DNA of 64,000 bases from Lentinus brumalis (lineage: Eukaryota > Basidiomycota > Agaricomycetes > Polyporales > Polyporaceae). The position numbers were made by a program, and so were the translations under genes. How positions within the stretch are numbered: the first letter of the stretch is position 1; each line of letters begins with the position of its first letter. Where the stretch lies: contig MARA01000006.1 of the NCBI GenBank assembly GCA_001792895.1, positions 1,612,001 through 1,676,000 of the forward strand, in the 5' to 3' direction. Positions 11,924-24,229 of the stretch are shown here, piece after piece. The notes beneath the pieces were generated by a model. The model worked only from the letters and a program-made list of their open reading frames with translations, did not search any database and was not told where the DNA came from.

Positions 11924-12100
11924 GCCGGGCTTGGTTGTATGTCGTATGCGGAACGTTCGCTATATGGATCACATGTAAGACACCTGTAAAATAGTATCAG
12001 TACGTAATGACATTGAGTCGGCGTTGTAGCTCATATCGCATTGGCAACATCATCATGTAGCACAAAAACGACGCACGAAGGTTGTAACTTCAAAACATTA

Positions 12101-12184
12101 GCCCACCGCGAGGGTCGAACTCGCAGCCTTCAGATCACCCGCTAGCTAAGAGTCTGACGCTCTATCCGATTGAGCTAGGCGGGC
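12101..12184 (-). tRNA. tRNA-Lys(CTT) with an 11-nt intron
   Basis: Read on the minus strand it folds as a full cloverleaf: acceptor GCCCGCC/GGTGGGC, D arm with AGCTCAATCGGATAGAGC, anticodon stem TCAGA/TCTGA, anticodon CTT followed by A, and T arm GAGTTCGACCCTC. An intron of about 11 nt interrupts the loop one base after the anticodon, the usual eukaryotic position. Internal A and B boxes are present. The mature sequence is nearly the same as the copy at 27.9 kb. Confidence 0.93.
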
Positions 12185-12325
12185 TATAACCATCGGGGCA
12201 GATTGCGACCTACGGGCCGCCCTCCCGACGAGTTTACTAAAAACGAATGAAGTTAACCACAGATGCGCAACAACGACCACTGAACCAAAACAAAACGAAT
12301 ATCCCTCCACGGTCACTGAACACCA

Positions 12326-12870
12326 CTAGCTCTTTTTCTTCTTGCTCTTCTTCTCGCCCGCTGATGTAGCAGCATCCTGCGCCTTCTCCTCCTTCCGTTT
12401 CCGCTTCTTCTCCTTCTGGCCCTCCTCCTGCGCCTTCCTCGCGCGCCGCTCCTCCTCGTCCGCCAACTTGCCCAGCTTCTGGAACGGATCCAAGTCGTCG
12501 TCGGACTCGGGATTATCGTCCTCCGCCATCATCGCGTCGACCTCGCGCTCGCTCAAATGCGCTGATGCTGACTGGGACGGCGCGGTCGTGACTGTGGCTT
12601 TCGGGACGTGTTCCGGAGAGAACGGGTCCGGCTGTATCGAGCCCACCAATGAGAGCATTTGGTTCGCGATTGTCAGCCTGCGTAAACAGTCCCCATCAGC
12701 TCAGCTTGAGCGTTGTCACGGTAGGCACCGTGTGGAGAAGAGACGTACCCGACGACCGTGAACTCGAGATAGCCGTCTGCGTCCCCGAGCTTCGTGCCGG
12801 TGGTCTTGTGCACCCAGCGTCCGCCGCTGTCAACGTGTCCTTCCGTACCTTCTTCTGTCGCCCCGCCCTC

Positions 12871-12903
<33 letters not shown>

Positions 12904-13712
12904 GCCATCCTGGCCAGCGCCGAACTCGGGTCGTTCTCGGCGGGGCCGTACTCGAACTCGTACGAATCGGTGGTGATGTGATGTCGGGGTATCGACACGT
13001 TGAACGTCCGGTGCACAAGTAGCGATATGTGGTCTGGGGAGGAGAGGTTGATCTTGCCCGCTAAATTACAGATTCATGAGTGGGTTCATACGAGGAGTAG
13101 ATAATTAGCGGGAGAGACTCACAGAGCTTCATGCCAACCTGCGGGCTCCACACCGTCGCGTCGAACGCGACGCGGCAGTTCGCAAACGGGCAGTCCGCCT
13201 TGATGGTAGCGACCTTGTCGAGGAACTCGAGCCGGTCATGCGCAAGCACGACTCCGCGCAGCGCTGGGATGTACCTGTACGCCGCACACGCGAGAACGGA
13301 GGGCACGAAGACGGGAACGGGCGACTTGACGGTCAACTTCCTCGGCACACACACACACGCACGCACGGAGCACGGATGACGATGGAACATACCTCATGAG
13401 CATCGAGTCGAGCATCTCCTCCACGCCGCCCCGGAGGTCGCTCGCGAACACGGGCGGGACGGACACGGCGAGCGACGCGCGCACCACGCGGAACGCGGCG
13501 TCGGTCGCGCGGCCCTTGCCCTTCTTGTCCACGTTCGTCGCCCCGACGGCCGCCTTGTGGTGTTTGTGCTTGTGCGTCTGCGTCTTCCCGTCCTTGTCCT
13601 TCTTCGGCCGCTTCGTCGAGGGCTCGCCCACAGCTGCCGCGTCCTCCACAGCAGCAGCAGTCGCCGCATGCTTCCGCTTCTTCGTCTTGTGCGCCTCGGC
13701 GGGTTGGGACAT
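12326..13712 (-). CDS. RPA43: DNA-directed RNA polymerase I subunit RPA43 (frame break)
   Basis: Stalk subunit of RNA polymerase I (Rpb7/Rpa43 family), which makes rRNA in the nucleolus. Four exons: 13712-13393, 13274-13123, 13060-12749, 12677-12326; about 378 residues once one missing base is allowed. The N-terminus is basic (HKTKKRKH, KRPKKDKDGK). The core reads FRVVRASLAVSVPPVF, then YIPALRGVVLAHD, VAFDATVWSPQVGMKLSGKI, NLSSPDHISLLVHRTFNVSIP, GRWVHKTTGTKLGDADGYLE and FTVVGL. The tail is KKKRK-rich. The ATG before SQPAEAHK is used, since an upstream in-frame GTG adds only two residues. The frame before the CAG run (YEFEYGPAENDP) and after it (TEEGTEGHVDSGGRWVHK) differ by one base. One G missing at about 12927-12930 would restore ENDPEFG; with it restored the triplet run encodes alanine, not glutamine. 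Confidence 0.9.
12864..12902. repeat. CTG/CAG triplet repeat in RPA43
   Basis: About ten CTG triplets inside exon 3 of RPA43. Which amino acid it codes for (Gln, Ala or Ser) depends on where the nearby frame break is resolved. Confidence 0.85.
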
Positions 13713-14028
13713 CGTCACGAGTTTCAGAGTTGCGTTTTCGGCGAGGTCAAGATACGGTGATCAAGAAAGAGGAGGCTTGTACAGCAAATAGTTCCAAGAA
13801 GATATGTGTCGCGCGAGGGTGTGCAGAGCAGTATGCGGAGCGGTCACCAGACTGAGAGAGCACTGTGGACGGACGTCGGGAACAGAAATTTTGGCAGGCG
13901 CCCGCCGTGGTGTGCGCGCCGTGTGCGGGCGCCTGCGCAGCCAGAGTTCCCGTGCCGGAGGACCACGGCACGTCTCTCACAGTTCTCTGGCACACTGTCA
14001 CCATCGTCGCGGGCTGGGTTGTGCGGGC

Positions 14029-15063
14029 ATGGTGAGTCTCTCTGTACTTGACGCTGTGTGTGTGCATGCTGATTGGGGTGCGCATGTAGTCTTCGCCAAA
14101 GGTCATTGTGCAGATTGCGATCGCTGGCGCGAAAATCTTCGGAAAGGCGTTCTACGCTGCGGGGAAACAGGCTGTCGCGAGTGCGTATATTTCCCTCTTG
14201 ATTGTGCTTGCAGTGGAATGCCGAGCGTGTGCGGGTGTGTGTGTGTGGGACGAGTGCTGATGTGCGTGGCGGGATTGCAGATGCGAAGTACCGGCCGGAG
14301 GGGGGTGCGGGGGGTGACGCCGCGGGCGTCGGGCACGCGACGTCGGGGTCGCTGACGGACAGGCTGACGCGGGAGCACCGGATGACGGCGGAGGAGGCGC
14401 GGTTGATTCTGAACGTGAAGAAGGAAGACCCGGTGGAGAAGATCCTCCAGGTGCGTTTGCGTTCTCGTTCTCGGTCTCGGTCTCGGTCTCGGTCACGGTC
14501 CTGTTGCTTCGTCTCAGCTTGCCGCTGCGACTCTACCGAATCCCGGAACTGCGACTCGCAGCTCCCTCCTTGGCATCGAACACGTCGAACGAGTGCTGAC
14601 TTTTGCTTTTGGCCTGACGGACGCACAGCACTACGAACACCTGTTCAAGGCGAACTCGCCCCCGCCCGCACCCCCGAAGCCCGCGGCAGGGCGGCCGGTG
14701 CAGGCGTACCACTCGCACTACCTGCAGTCGAAAGTCGTGCGCGCACGGGAACGGCTGGACGCGGAGCTCAAGGCTGCGCTCGGGGAGGATGCGGCGGCGC
14801 CCCCGCCGTCGTCGGACGCGCAGCAGCCTGGGTCGACACCACCCCGCCCCCGCCCTCGTCATAGCATAACTGTGGACCTACCCGTCTGTCCGTCGTCGCA
14901 CCGCTCTGCTGTCCCTTCGCATATATACACTCATCACTCTACAGACGTACGCGTAACGCACTTACCTTGCATATATCATAGCCCTAATGCACTGTACTAT
15001 CTGCACACTATTAGCATTTACCCCCTTTCATGCATTTCGGCAATTGTACGTGTTTCCGGGTGA
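14029..15063 (+). CDS. PAM16: Presequence translocase motor subunit PAM16 (TIM16)
   Basis: J-like subunit of the mitochondrial inner-membrane import motor; it pairs with Pam18 and regulates mtHsp70. Four exons: 14029-14031 (only the ATG), 14090-14180, 14281-14450, 14629-15063. The protein begins SPKVIVQIAIAGAKIFGKAF, the hallmark N-terminus. The degenerate J domain follows: MTAEEARLILNVKKEDPVEK, ILQHYEHLFKAN, YLQSKVVRARERLDAEL. HPD is absent, as is normal for Pam16. A one-codon first exon is unusual but splices cleanly (ATG|gtgagt...tgtag). As written the frame runs to 15063; one extra C in the C-rich stretch at 14842-14860 would instead end it at 14864 with PPPSS, a more usual length (~165 residues). 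I favour the shorter end but annotate the literal frame. Confidence 0.88.
14459..14500. repeat. Hexanucleotide TCTCGG microsatellite in PAM16 intron 3
   Basis: Imperfect tandem copies of TCTCGG/TTCTCG within the 178-nt third intron. The repeat explains why this intron is longer than its neighbours. Confidence 0.8.
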
Positions 15064-16384
15064 TTTAACCACGCGAAACTTCAAGCTTCAAGATCGACCT
15101 CTGCCGAGTCGTGCACAAGATGCAGATAGCATTCATACTGGTACGTACACCAGGGAAGTCATTATGTACATACGAGTCTGGTTGGAGTGCTGACGCTGCC
15201 GTCGCCCTACATGTGGTATCCACCACCCATGACCATGCGCCGGATCGTCTACGGACAAGCTGGAGCCAGGTGGGGTTCTGCAAGTCTGTATGGTGTCGTA
15301 AAGACGATCTAGCCGATGACAGATGTTGCTGCTTGCGATCTGAGGTGAGTCCTCGAGGCCAGTGTGCTGTATACCCCGCGTCCGGCCATCATCGGATGGA
15401 AATGGCAGCGTCCACACTTGAACAGGTTCTGATGAGGCAGCAGCATGTCATCAGACTCGAGAAGGGGGCGTGAAGGCGTTATCTGCAGCTTCGACGGATG
15501 TGGGAAGCATGGGAGAAGCAGAGAGTCCAATCAAGCCCGAACGGGACCGTTCGTGTGAGCACTGAGAAAGTACTGATATCTTGAGACCATGGAGACCGTC
15601 GACGCAGCATAGGACGGCGCAAGGATAGATGGTTTGACTGCAGCATAGTTGGCGGATGGGTGGCGATGTACGTCGCTGACGCACCGAGGCGTTGCGAGAT
15701 CGTGTCTGATCGTGTGCGATGCTGAGCGATGGCATCATGAGGCTTTTGTGCGTGTGAGGCCCGAGGATCCGGCAGCAGACGCAGATCCCCGGGAGTCGCA
15801 CGACGGTGTCGAAGCGAGGCGGAATGAGTGCTTCGCAGCGGCCTCGAGAGGGCTGCAAGGGGTTAGTTCGATGGCAGAGTGGAGTCAGACACACACTGTA
15901 TCTGGCCACGGGGACTCGAGGTGCGCCCTCAGCTGTAAAGATCGATGTGCACCGTGGCCTGCGATGCGCGCAGGTCTCTATTTCCCCGCGGTGTGCCCAC
16001 GATGATGGGGGCATCGAGCTGCGCCCAGCTGCATCTGTTGGGTGGATCGATGGCAGGACTCAGGAGGCAGCAGCAGCGACGGGATTGCGGCGGGAGAGAC
16101 TGAGCCGAAGCGAGCTCGGAGGGGAAAGCCGGGTCAGATGACCGCCGGGGAGGCGCGCGGTGAAGGCGCATTTTCTGCAGCTGAACTGCTCTTCGTCCGG
16201 ACGCTCATCTCGCCCATCTTGCCCGCCGTCCTCTGCCCTCGACATCCTGGGGACGCTCGCGGGCTGTCCCCTTACAACACTGTCTGCACGGAATACAGCC
16301 CTTTCCCCGCCCATCCTCCGCCGCACCGCCACTAGCCCGTCGCCCAGCCCAGAGGGGGTCTTTCCTCTCTTCTTCATCCTCCTT
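15064..16384. other. Intergenic, no gene seen
   Basis: 1.3 kb. Overlapping open frames on both strands at 15451-16014 show no family features or splice structure; I read them as chance. Confidence 0.5.
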
Positions 16385-19300
16385 ATGGCTCTTGGCGGCC
16401 TGGGTGCCATCCTGCTCTCTGGCCACCCCTCGCTTTCTCCCAGCCATGTCCTCGCTCAGGTCGATCTCCGCTCCGCATTCCTCGCGGTCGTCTTCCTCAT
16501 AATCGTTCTCGTTCTCGGTGCGTAACTACTTCCTTCCTGCCCTGTCGACGTCAAGGATCTGGTTGGGGTGCTATCGTGTGGGCGAGATGGAATGGCATGG
16601 CCGGTGGAGGGTGCTGCATGATCAACTGCGAGATCGAGGGTACAAGTTGCGGCTTCTTCGAGTCACGATTGGAGACAAAGCAGAGCGCGGTTGTCCTGGT
16701 TGATTGTATGGAAGCTTGCTCAGCATGGTGGGTGTTGTGCTGCAACATGCAACATGCAACTCGGGGGACTTGTACGGATGATGTGGCCGGAGGGGCAGGG
16801 GAGAACTTGTACCCTACCAGTCAACGTGATGCCGATTCCTTGACATCGGCCACAGTCATGTTGATTTTGGAGTCGATGTCAAGGAATGTGCTTTTGGAGA
16901 CGTGTACTGTCACTTTGTTCGGAATGCTTGAGATCGGCGGACTGGGAAGTCCGCCCTCGGTTGCTTCTAATTTCTCTCAGTCATCTCTACCGTTCTGTAT
17001 GCTGATCCATCCTTGCAGCGTATCTCACTAATCCGTCTGAAACATCCTTCCGAACGTACCTCACCGAGCTATCCTTCAAGCAGCATCTCAGCCGACTGGA
17101 CGATGGCGGCTCTGAAGACGGTATCACGTCCGACGACTCTGGCGTGCACTTCACGCGCTCGCGCAAACCCGGCAGCACCTTCGACCCCAGCTCTCCATTC
17201 CACTTCGTCAGCCGGGCTTCGGTGTCTCTGCGCACCCCGAAGCACGTCTTTTACAGCTTTGGTATCCTGACGATAGCCGCAGTCTATCCAACTGGACGCT
17301 CAAGCGCGCGGGGCAACAGTCATATGATCCAATCCGAACATCTCGGTTCACTCGTCTCGGACGCCTGGTACGTCGGTGCATTTGGCCGCTGGTGGAGGGG
17401 TGGGATCATCCAGAGCTGGTGGCACGAGCTGTTGGCGAACACGAAGGATGCCGAGCGGTGCGGGTCTGGTATATTGGACGTCAAGGCACTCGATGTCCTC
17501 GAGGGCCTGGATGGTGAGTTGCAAACTATCGCACAATCCTGACTATCGTTACGAGCCCCTGTCCTAGGTCTGCCGCTTCCGACGTCCTCGCGCCTCCCAC
17601 AAGATGCGTCGACGAAGTTCAGGGGGACCGAGCGATCTGCGCAACGGTCGACGAACAACGCTCCCCGAAGTACAACCCCGCCACCACTGCCCAAGTCTGC
17701 GTCGCTCCCACTGCACGCACCCCGAGTGCCTGCGACGCCGCCGAAGGTGAGCAGCCAGCGCCACGCCCCTGCGTCCACGCAGACAAGCGCGCCCGTGGCG
17801 CCCGAGCCCCCGCGACCGTCAGCACCGCCCATGCTGGCATACTCGCCGTCTGCGACGTCGCTGTGGGACTCGTCGCCCATCATCGCGGAGGTGCTCCGCC
17901 AGATCTCGCAGTCGAAGCAGGCCGTGCACGACCTGCGCACGCAGCTGGCGGACTACCGCAGTGCGTCGTCCGAGTCGCACGCGAGCATCCGGACAGAGCT
18001 GGAGGCGCAGCGGGAGCGGAAGCGCGAGGAGGACGCGGCGCGCGCGGAGCTGAAGGTGCGCACGAAGACGCTGGAGGAGTCGAAACGCACTGCGGAGAGC
18101 AGCAAGCGCGATGCGGAGAAGAGGTTGCGCGCGGCGGAGAGCGCACGCGATAGCGCGACTGCGCGCATAGAGCGGCTGGGGGAGGAGATCGGGGCGCTGC
18201 GGAGCCGGATGCACGACGACGAGGAGGCGATTGTGAGTTATCAGAAGGAGGGCGATGTGCAGGAGAAGGAGTCGCAGGAGACGCTGGAGCGGAAGAAGAA
18301 AGAAATCAAGGTCGCGGAGGAGGTGGTTGCTGCGCTGAACATGCGCGCGAAGGAGCTGGAGGAGAGGATTGCGCAGGAGGAGGAGCGGTTGCGACGTGCG
18401 AAGGAGCAGGCTGAAATCAAGAAGCAGGATCGCTCGTTCTACCCGCTGACCGTCGTTCCTGCCGTCGAGGAGGAGAACATCACGATCCCACTATGGGCTC
18501 CGCACAACAACTCTACCCAGGAACCCGCCACGGAGACGCTCACGACGGAGGCGGTCGAACGTCTGGAGCCGTTCCCTCAGCCTATCCAGGCTCCGAAGAG
18601 CAAAGGATCTGTCTCGTCGGGCTCTGGCAGCAGCGGCAACAGGGACATGTCTGTCTCCCCACGTCCCGCACGTCTGTCTCTGACCAGCATCTCAAATCTG
18701 CGCGAGCCTGCCAACCGCGTGCTGCCTGAGCCCGATTCCAGCGGTCAAGTCTTGCTGCGCCCGCGCGGGTTCCCGCTCTTCGGCGGTGATCTGCCCAGCA
18801 CGCTCTCCACGCAGTCGACGTCTACGCGGTTCTCACCTTTCGGCGACAGCGACGATGTTGCGGAACAGGACACGCCCCCGACCGCGGACGAGCCCAATTC
18901 ATCGACCAGCCTGTCACCCATGACCTCGTCGTTCATCCCGCGCAGCCTCATCAGCTCGCTGGACGGCGCAGGGAGCAGCTTCGAGAACCTAGGCCTCGCA
19001 CGCTCGTTCCAATCCGAGGACGACACGGTGCTCTCGCGCGACTGGCGCAAGAACGCACCGTTCCCGCCGCCGCTGCCCGTCGAGAGCCCCAGCACGGGGA
19101 TCGTCGGCGCCGGCACTGGCGGGTACACGGCGTCGCCCTCGTCGCTGACGTGCCCGTCGTTCGACGGCGTGGACAAGGACGACCCGTTCGAGGTGCGACC
19201 CCGGCCTGTGCGCCGTCAAGTCACCGCGGACCGGACGGACCTCCCTCGATCGTCACTCCCGCCGTCGCGCACGAACTCGGACCCGCCTCTGCCGCCTGCC

Positions 19301-20028
19301 GGGCTCGGGATAGCAAGCACGGAGAACGACGCACATGCCAAGGCAGCACTCGCACACCGCCGCTGGTCCTCGCAACAGGACGCCGCGAGGGAGCGCAAGG
19401 GGCTCAACCCGGAGGCGAAGGCGTTCTCGCTCACCAAGAAGTCCTTCCCGCCGCTCTTCCCCGCGCAGCCCCCGCACCAGCACTCGAGCCAGAACCACAC
19501 CGCGACTCAGCATCTGCCGCTTGGCGCGCCCTTCGACTTCGACCCGCTGAACAGCACGCCGTCGCTCGCGGGGAGCAGCCTCTCGACGCACTCGTCGCTC
19601 AGCATCCCGAGCCTCGGCGAGCCCGACGGCGTGTTCTCGTCCATCTCGATGCGCGCGTTCGCGCCGTCCCCCGCCGAGCGCGAGGCCCTCCAGCGGGCCC
19701 TTGGGGGTCGACGAACACGAGTCTAGAACGCCTCCCGACGCTCAGCGAGGTGGCCTCCATCCCCGTCCCGGCAGGTCGGAGCATGCCGTCCTCGCCGTCG
19801 CACCTCCACGCGCACGCCGCTCGTGGCGTCGTCCCGCCCGGCTTGCTGGGCGGCGACAGCCTGAAAGACATGCACGCGAACGGGATGGCGCCCGGCTTTG
19901 GCTTGGGCGGGGGCAGGACGCTGCTCGGTCCTGGGCTGGCGTGGCTGCAGAACCTGCCGCGGGTGCGGAAGCCGAAGTTCAGCCCGTGGGAGGACGAGGA
20001 GACGAAGGAGCTCGAGGCGGGTGGGTAG
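16385..20028 (+). CDS. Membrane-anchored coiled-coil protein, function unknown (frame break)
   Basis: Three exons: 16385-16517, 17019-17513, 17568-20028; about 1029 residues once one base is restored. Residues ~1-45 hold two hydrophobic segments (MALGGLGAILLSG, AFLAVVFLIIVLVLAYL). A conserved-looking domain follows: SFRTYLTELSFKQHLSRLDD, SLRTPKHVFYSFGILTIAAV, GAFGRWWRGGIIQSWWHELL. Then comes a Pro/Ser-rich linker, a long coiled coil (from about SSPIIAEVLRQISQSKQAVH to EERLRRAKEQAEIKKQD) and a Ser/Pro-rich disordered half. The C-terminus is compact: AWLQNLPRVRKPKFSPWEDE. One G appears missing from the G-run at 19703-19707: as written translation stops at 19726, but the next frame continues with convincing protein to 20028. 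Intron 1 is long (501 nt). I know of no characterised member; an organelle-membrane tether is only a guess. Confidence 0.75.
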
Positions 20029-21467
20029 CAGAAGTGTGTGGTGTGCAGTGCTCGCTGTTGTGAATCAGACTATCTATTGTATGTAGAGTTGCGAATTGCG
20101 CGCGCATCTTGCTAGGGGGTCGGGCGGAGTTCAAGTTTCAGGCAGGGGAGTGCTGGTGCAGAGGTTTGGGAGGGAGAGAGAGGAAACTCGGTGGGGCCCC
20201 GAATGTTATATAACCGCGCAGTCACGAATTGAAACGACAAGAATATCTCATCGAGTGCCCCCGGCACGGCCTCTCAAACTTCGTCTTCGGGTGGGTGGCG
20301 GCACTGACAATGGCAGGCAAGCGGTCCATGTGAGCGAGGCTGCGGGAACCCGTTTCCCCCTACGGACCTGGGGGACGCGCTATATACGCTTCCGCGAAGC
20401 TTTGGGGGTGTCCGCTTTGCAGCTGACGAGGATGCTTACAGTAACCACATGTTCAGGCACGTCAAGAACGATACATGACTGCACTCGCTCGCGGCAGGGG
20501 GCCGGCGAGCTAACTTGAAGCTCGCAATCTCATGTGCGCAGCCCGAGATCTCCGGTCGGAAGGGAGGATGTCATATGTACTTACCTCGTACATCGAGGGC
20601 AACCAGATTCCTGGTTCCGCAGATTCGCTGGCCGGTAAGTGCGAGGCGCGGGCACGAGGGGGACGCGAGAAGGAGAGATCGTCACTGTATTCGTCAGGAG
20701 ACATCGTGTGGACCGGGGGGAGAAGACGACACCGAAGTGACCAACGAGAGACGATGAACGAGGGAGGGTATAGGGATAAATAGCTTGGTATGAACAGATT
20801 TTAAGACTGCAGGTCGCAGGCAGACTGGGCCGCAGGCACGGGCGGTGTCCAAATAGACATTGAGGTCGGCATGGAACGTGGGCGTGGGTAGGGTGTCGGC
20901 GGTTCACAAGCAAAGCAGGGTCAGGCCTGACGTCAGTCAAACGCTTGACAACCAGTCGCAAGGGCAGTGACGTACGCGTGCGACAAGATATAGTGCGCGT
21001 GCTTGAGTGTTCGATGTAGTGGAGACACTGGACAGCCCGCGGGAATCCATCTGGCCGTTTCGACGACAGTAACAATACACATACAGTGTGCGGGACGGCA
21101 ACCATGTGATATGGTGCGTGTAGTGAACAGTGGCCAAGATCCAGAGCATGACGAATGCCAAAGGTGAGAGCAGACCGACTGCGATGCGGGGGTATAGGCG
21201 ACGGCCTGGCGGTGAGACGAAAAAAGAAAGCAAGAATGAGTGTGGACAAGATGCGCATAGCGCCACCTTGGAGGCAGGACAGGACGAGACAAGAATGTAT
21301 GCGATAGGATGGTGTCCGTGTGATCGCACTACTGCGAAGTGTACGAGTGATGCAGCGGGGCCCGGAGAAACGAGCAGGCAACGGCTCACTGGACAGTGGA
21401 CACGGATGGCGTTGCATCCAACCTTGCTGGCGAAAGAAGACGCAGTGGTACGGACCAATGTCTAGCG
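20029..21467. other. Intergenic, convergent 3' flanks
   Basis: 1.4 kb between two convergent genes. A long minus-strand open frame (20581-21417) is rich in His, Arg, Ser and Cys with no motif; I treat it as chance or as 3' UTR of the phosphatase gene. TATATAA-like strings occur at about 20207 and 20375 without an obvious gene. Confidence 0.5.
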
Positions 21468-23431
21468 TTATACTGCGGGGTTTAGGATGCCGCGAACGTC
21501 ATCGACGTGGACGAGGTCGGCAAGGAAAGGGCAGAGATCCGTAAGCTCCGTATCATGTGGATCATTGAACCATGAGGATACGGGAACGGCGTTGTGCGGG
21601 TGGAAGATGTAGGAGGCAGGGGAGTTGTCAAGAATGATGGTGTCTTTGACCGGGCGTCCGAGTTGTGAAAGATCCTGGGTGCGAGCTTGGTTGAGTGTTG
21701 CGCCGGAACTGGTGTTATGATCAACGTACCTTGACGTAGTTCCCTTTGTGATTGAAACAGCTCTCGCGGAATAACCGGTGAGCTACAGTATGATAGGGAT
21801 CAAGTCTGTCCAGGACGGGGTCGGCATACTGTGGAACATTATCGTCATTATCGAGATCCAGTGGCCCTGTGATTCAACGAGACGGACCTTGCTTAAACTA
21901 GCGGTAAAAACAACCACCTCATAGATCTCGCCCATGCGCCTGAGGAAGTCGTCGACTCCAGGACGTTTCAACACATAGAAATTGTGCCAGTAGGACTCGA
22001 TCTCCACAGGAACAATATAATCTGGTGAGGGAACGGCCTGCAGAGATGCAGGATGAGCCAAAAAAAGGCGGGGCAACGGACCAAACAATACGCACCTTGA
22101 GGCTACTGTGCACGAGCGTCTCGTCCAGGTCCAGCACGAGACATTTTCGGCCAGCATACTCGGGTGCAATAGGTGGTAACAGAGGTTTCGGTTGGCCATC
22201 CTATAACCAAACAATGGCATGAAGAGAGGGTGAAGCGCATATATGGAGCTTCCTCACCGGTCCAATAGGAATACCAGTCCCCCCTGATTTGATCAACCGC
22301 TGCTCCTCGTCTTCCACGTCGTTGATTGTGATCATCTCATGCAAATTTCCCTCGTCGGTGAAGGAGCTATCCGAGTCGTCGCCATCGCGAGCGACCCTCT
22401 TCTCGTAGTGGTGCGAGTGCGTGAGGTTTTCGCCTGTCGAACCTGGTGGTTGCACCGCGCCTGACGTCAAGCCGTCTGTCTCAGATAGCGGCAGCAGTTG
22501 GTTCGTCGGTGTTGGAGGTACGATGATATCGCCATCTGGGATCGTCGTAGCGATCGTGAGTGGTGGGAGGACCGGTGGATTCACTGCTTGCATAATGATC
22601 AGCATCAACGCAGGTTTACGGGCGCATATACATACCTGTCGTTGTACTCGACGAGTGCGTTCCGTGAGGAACAGTCTCTGTATCCTTCAGCGCCCGCTTC
22701 TCGGAGTCAGGGAAGTGCGATGCACCCTCGTCAAGATCGAGGTGTGTATGCTGGGAAGCTACACATGATTTGCATAGGAGGGTGAACTTGGAGAAGAGCG
22801 ACTTCTTCGCACGCTTGGACGGTGGCTTGGAGTCCTCTGGTAACGATGGAAGATGCGTCAGGCTCGAGGATGTGATGCCACCTTCAGAAACCGACTGCCC
22901 ATCTCTGCGGCGCTTCCCCACTGGCGCGGTCACGGCGGTTGCATACGAATCCTTGTCCTTGTCCTTCTCCCTAAGCGTGCCGGTCGCGTCCGCTGGCGAC
23001 TTCTCCGGGGGCGACGCGATGGATATCGCGGTGCCCGTCATGGTGGTGGGCTGCTCAGAAGTAGCGGACAAGTCAGACTGGGTGGGGAACGATGGAGGCG
23101 GGTCCTGCCCGGTGCTGCTGTGGGTATCGCTGCTTAATGAATGAGCTTCTGCTGCCGATGTACCGACTTCGGCAGGTTGGTCGTACGCAGACGAATCTCC
23201 GCCGGAGGTCGCGCCGCTTCCTTCACCCGCATGGTTGTCCTTGGAAGACGTATTCGCGTGGCCAGGTTGCCGCACCTCGCTGCCTTCGCCCCGGTGCAGT
23301 GACTCTGAATCTCCACCCTGGCCTCCTTCTGACGCCGCCTTCTACGCGTTGCCTGAGCTCCTGCAGACGCCAAGAAAGGAATGACATACCTGAGCACCGG
23401 CGGAAGAGTGCGCGGAACCAACGTTGACCAT
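21468..23431 (-). CDS. PSR1-type (NIF/FCP1-like) protein phosphatase A
   Basis: HAD-family Ser/Thr phosphatase of the NIF/SCP group; fungal Psr1/Psr2 sit at the plasma membrane and act in stress responses. Seven exons: 23431-23390, 23341-22636, 22583-22258, 22200-22096, 22037-21888, 21828-21730, 21674-21468; 544 residues, intact. Residues ~1-310 are low-complexity, with a conserved basic/Cys patch [15 protein letters not shown] that could anchor it by lipid. The catalytic domain has [16 protein letters not shown] (DxDxT), [26 protein letters not shown] (second motif), [16 protein letters not shown] and [14 protein letters not shown]...[11 protein letters not shown]. It is paralogous to the gene at 51.3-53.5 kb in the same orientation, but has one more intron, splitting the disordered region after HSSSTT. 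Confidence 0.9.
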
Positions 23432-24229
23432 GGCCTCACGAGCACTCGTGCAAGACGGGGGAAGGGAGGATGTGGGACGAGGAGAAACTGTCGACACCGT
23501 CCATCAGCGACCTCTGGGATCGGCCACGAGCGCCCACGGGCGCTCCCCAGATTTTGCCGGAAGCGCCGTGCGCAATGCGCATGTTCGTCTTCTCCGCCGC
23601 GTCCGTCATCCGTTCATTAACGTTAAGTTACTGGATTGACTATGTAGCCTCGTTGCTGGGGACCACGCCTCCGGCACGCGTCGACACGTTGCACTTACAT
23701 ACATGCAGACTGAGCACTGTCGCGGGAGGATGCGCACAAGAGGCAACAGTGCTGAGCTCATTCAAGTGACGCCGTTGCCTCACGCATGCCCTCTGCACAT
23801 TCTTCTGCGACTCTGTCTTGAGTCTGGGCTCCGCAACGCAAGCATGATGCTTCTCGACAACGAGCTACGATAAGGCTGCGGCGCGCGCGGATACCCGCAG
23901 GGTGATTTCGAATACAGGCGTCTGCGAGACCAGTGGTCCGTGCGCGCGCGCCCAGGGCTATATAAGCTCTTCCCTTGCAGTGTACTTCCCCATTCTTGTG
24001 CTCGGGCACGTACTGTCGCCAGTGAGGTTTTAACCGAGGCACAGTCTTTTGCTGATTGCAAATTACACATCCGAACACGTCTGTTAGCTTCGGCTTTCAG
24101 CAATTTTTGGAAAACCCCCCATCCCAGTGAAGACCTTCTGGTCCGAGGGATCCTTCAGTATAGTAGAGTAGCATAGTAGCGCGCTTGAATATACCTTTTT
24201 CCTCCTACCTCCATCTGCTCGAGTGAGAC
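23432..24229. other. Intergenic, divergent promoter region
   Basis: 800 bases between phosphatase A (-) and KTI12 (+). A TATATAAG string at about 23959-23966 may serve KTI12, though it is 264 bases from the ATG. No coding sequence seen. Confidence 0.45.

Noticed and set aside
12794..12976. Polyalanine/polyserine frames through the CTG repeat on the plus strand
   Set aside because: Shadows of RPA43; triplet repeats open every frame.
15451..16014. 187-codon minus-strand open frame overlapping a plus-strand one
   Set aside because: Composition looks random and both strands are open, as expected by chance in GC-rich DNA.
20581..21417. 278-codon minus-strand open frame
   Set aside because: Rich in His, Arg, Ser, Cys and Thr with no motif, no splice structure and no counterpart beside phosphatase B; more likely 3' flank.
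21778..21784. Apparent extra base in phosphatase A
   Set aside because: On rechecking, all seven exons join in frame (99-nt sixth exon, as in phosphatase B); the gene is intact.
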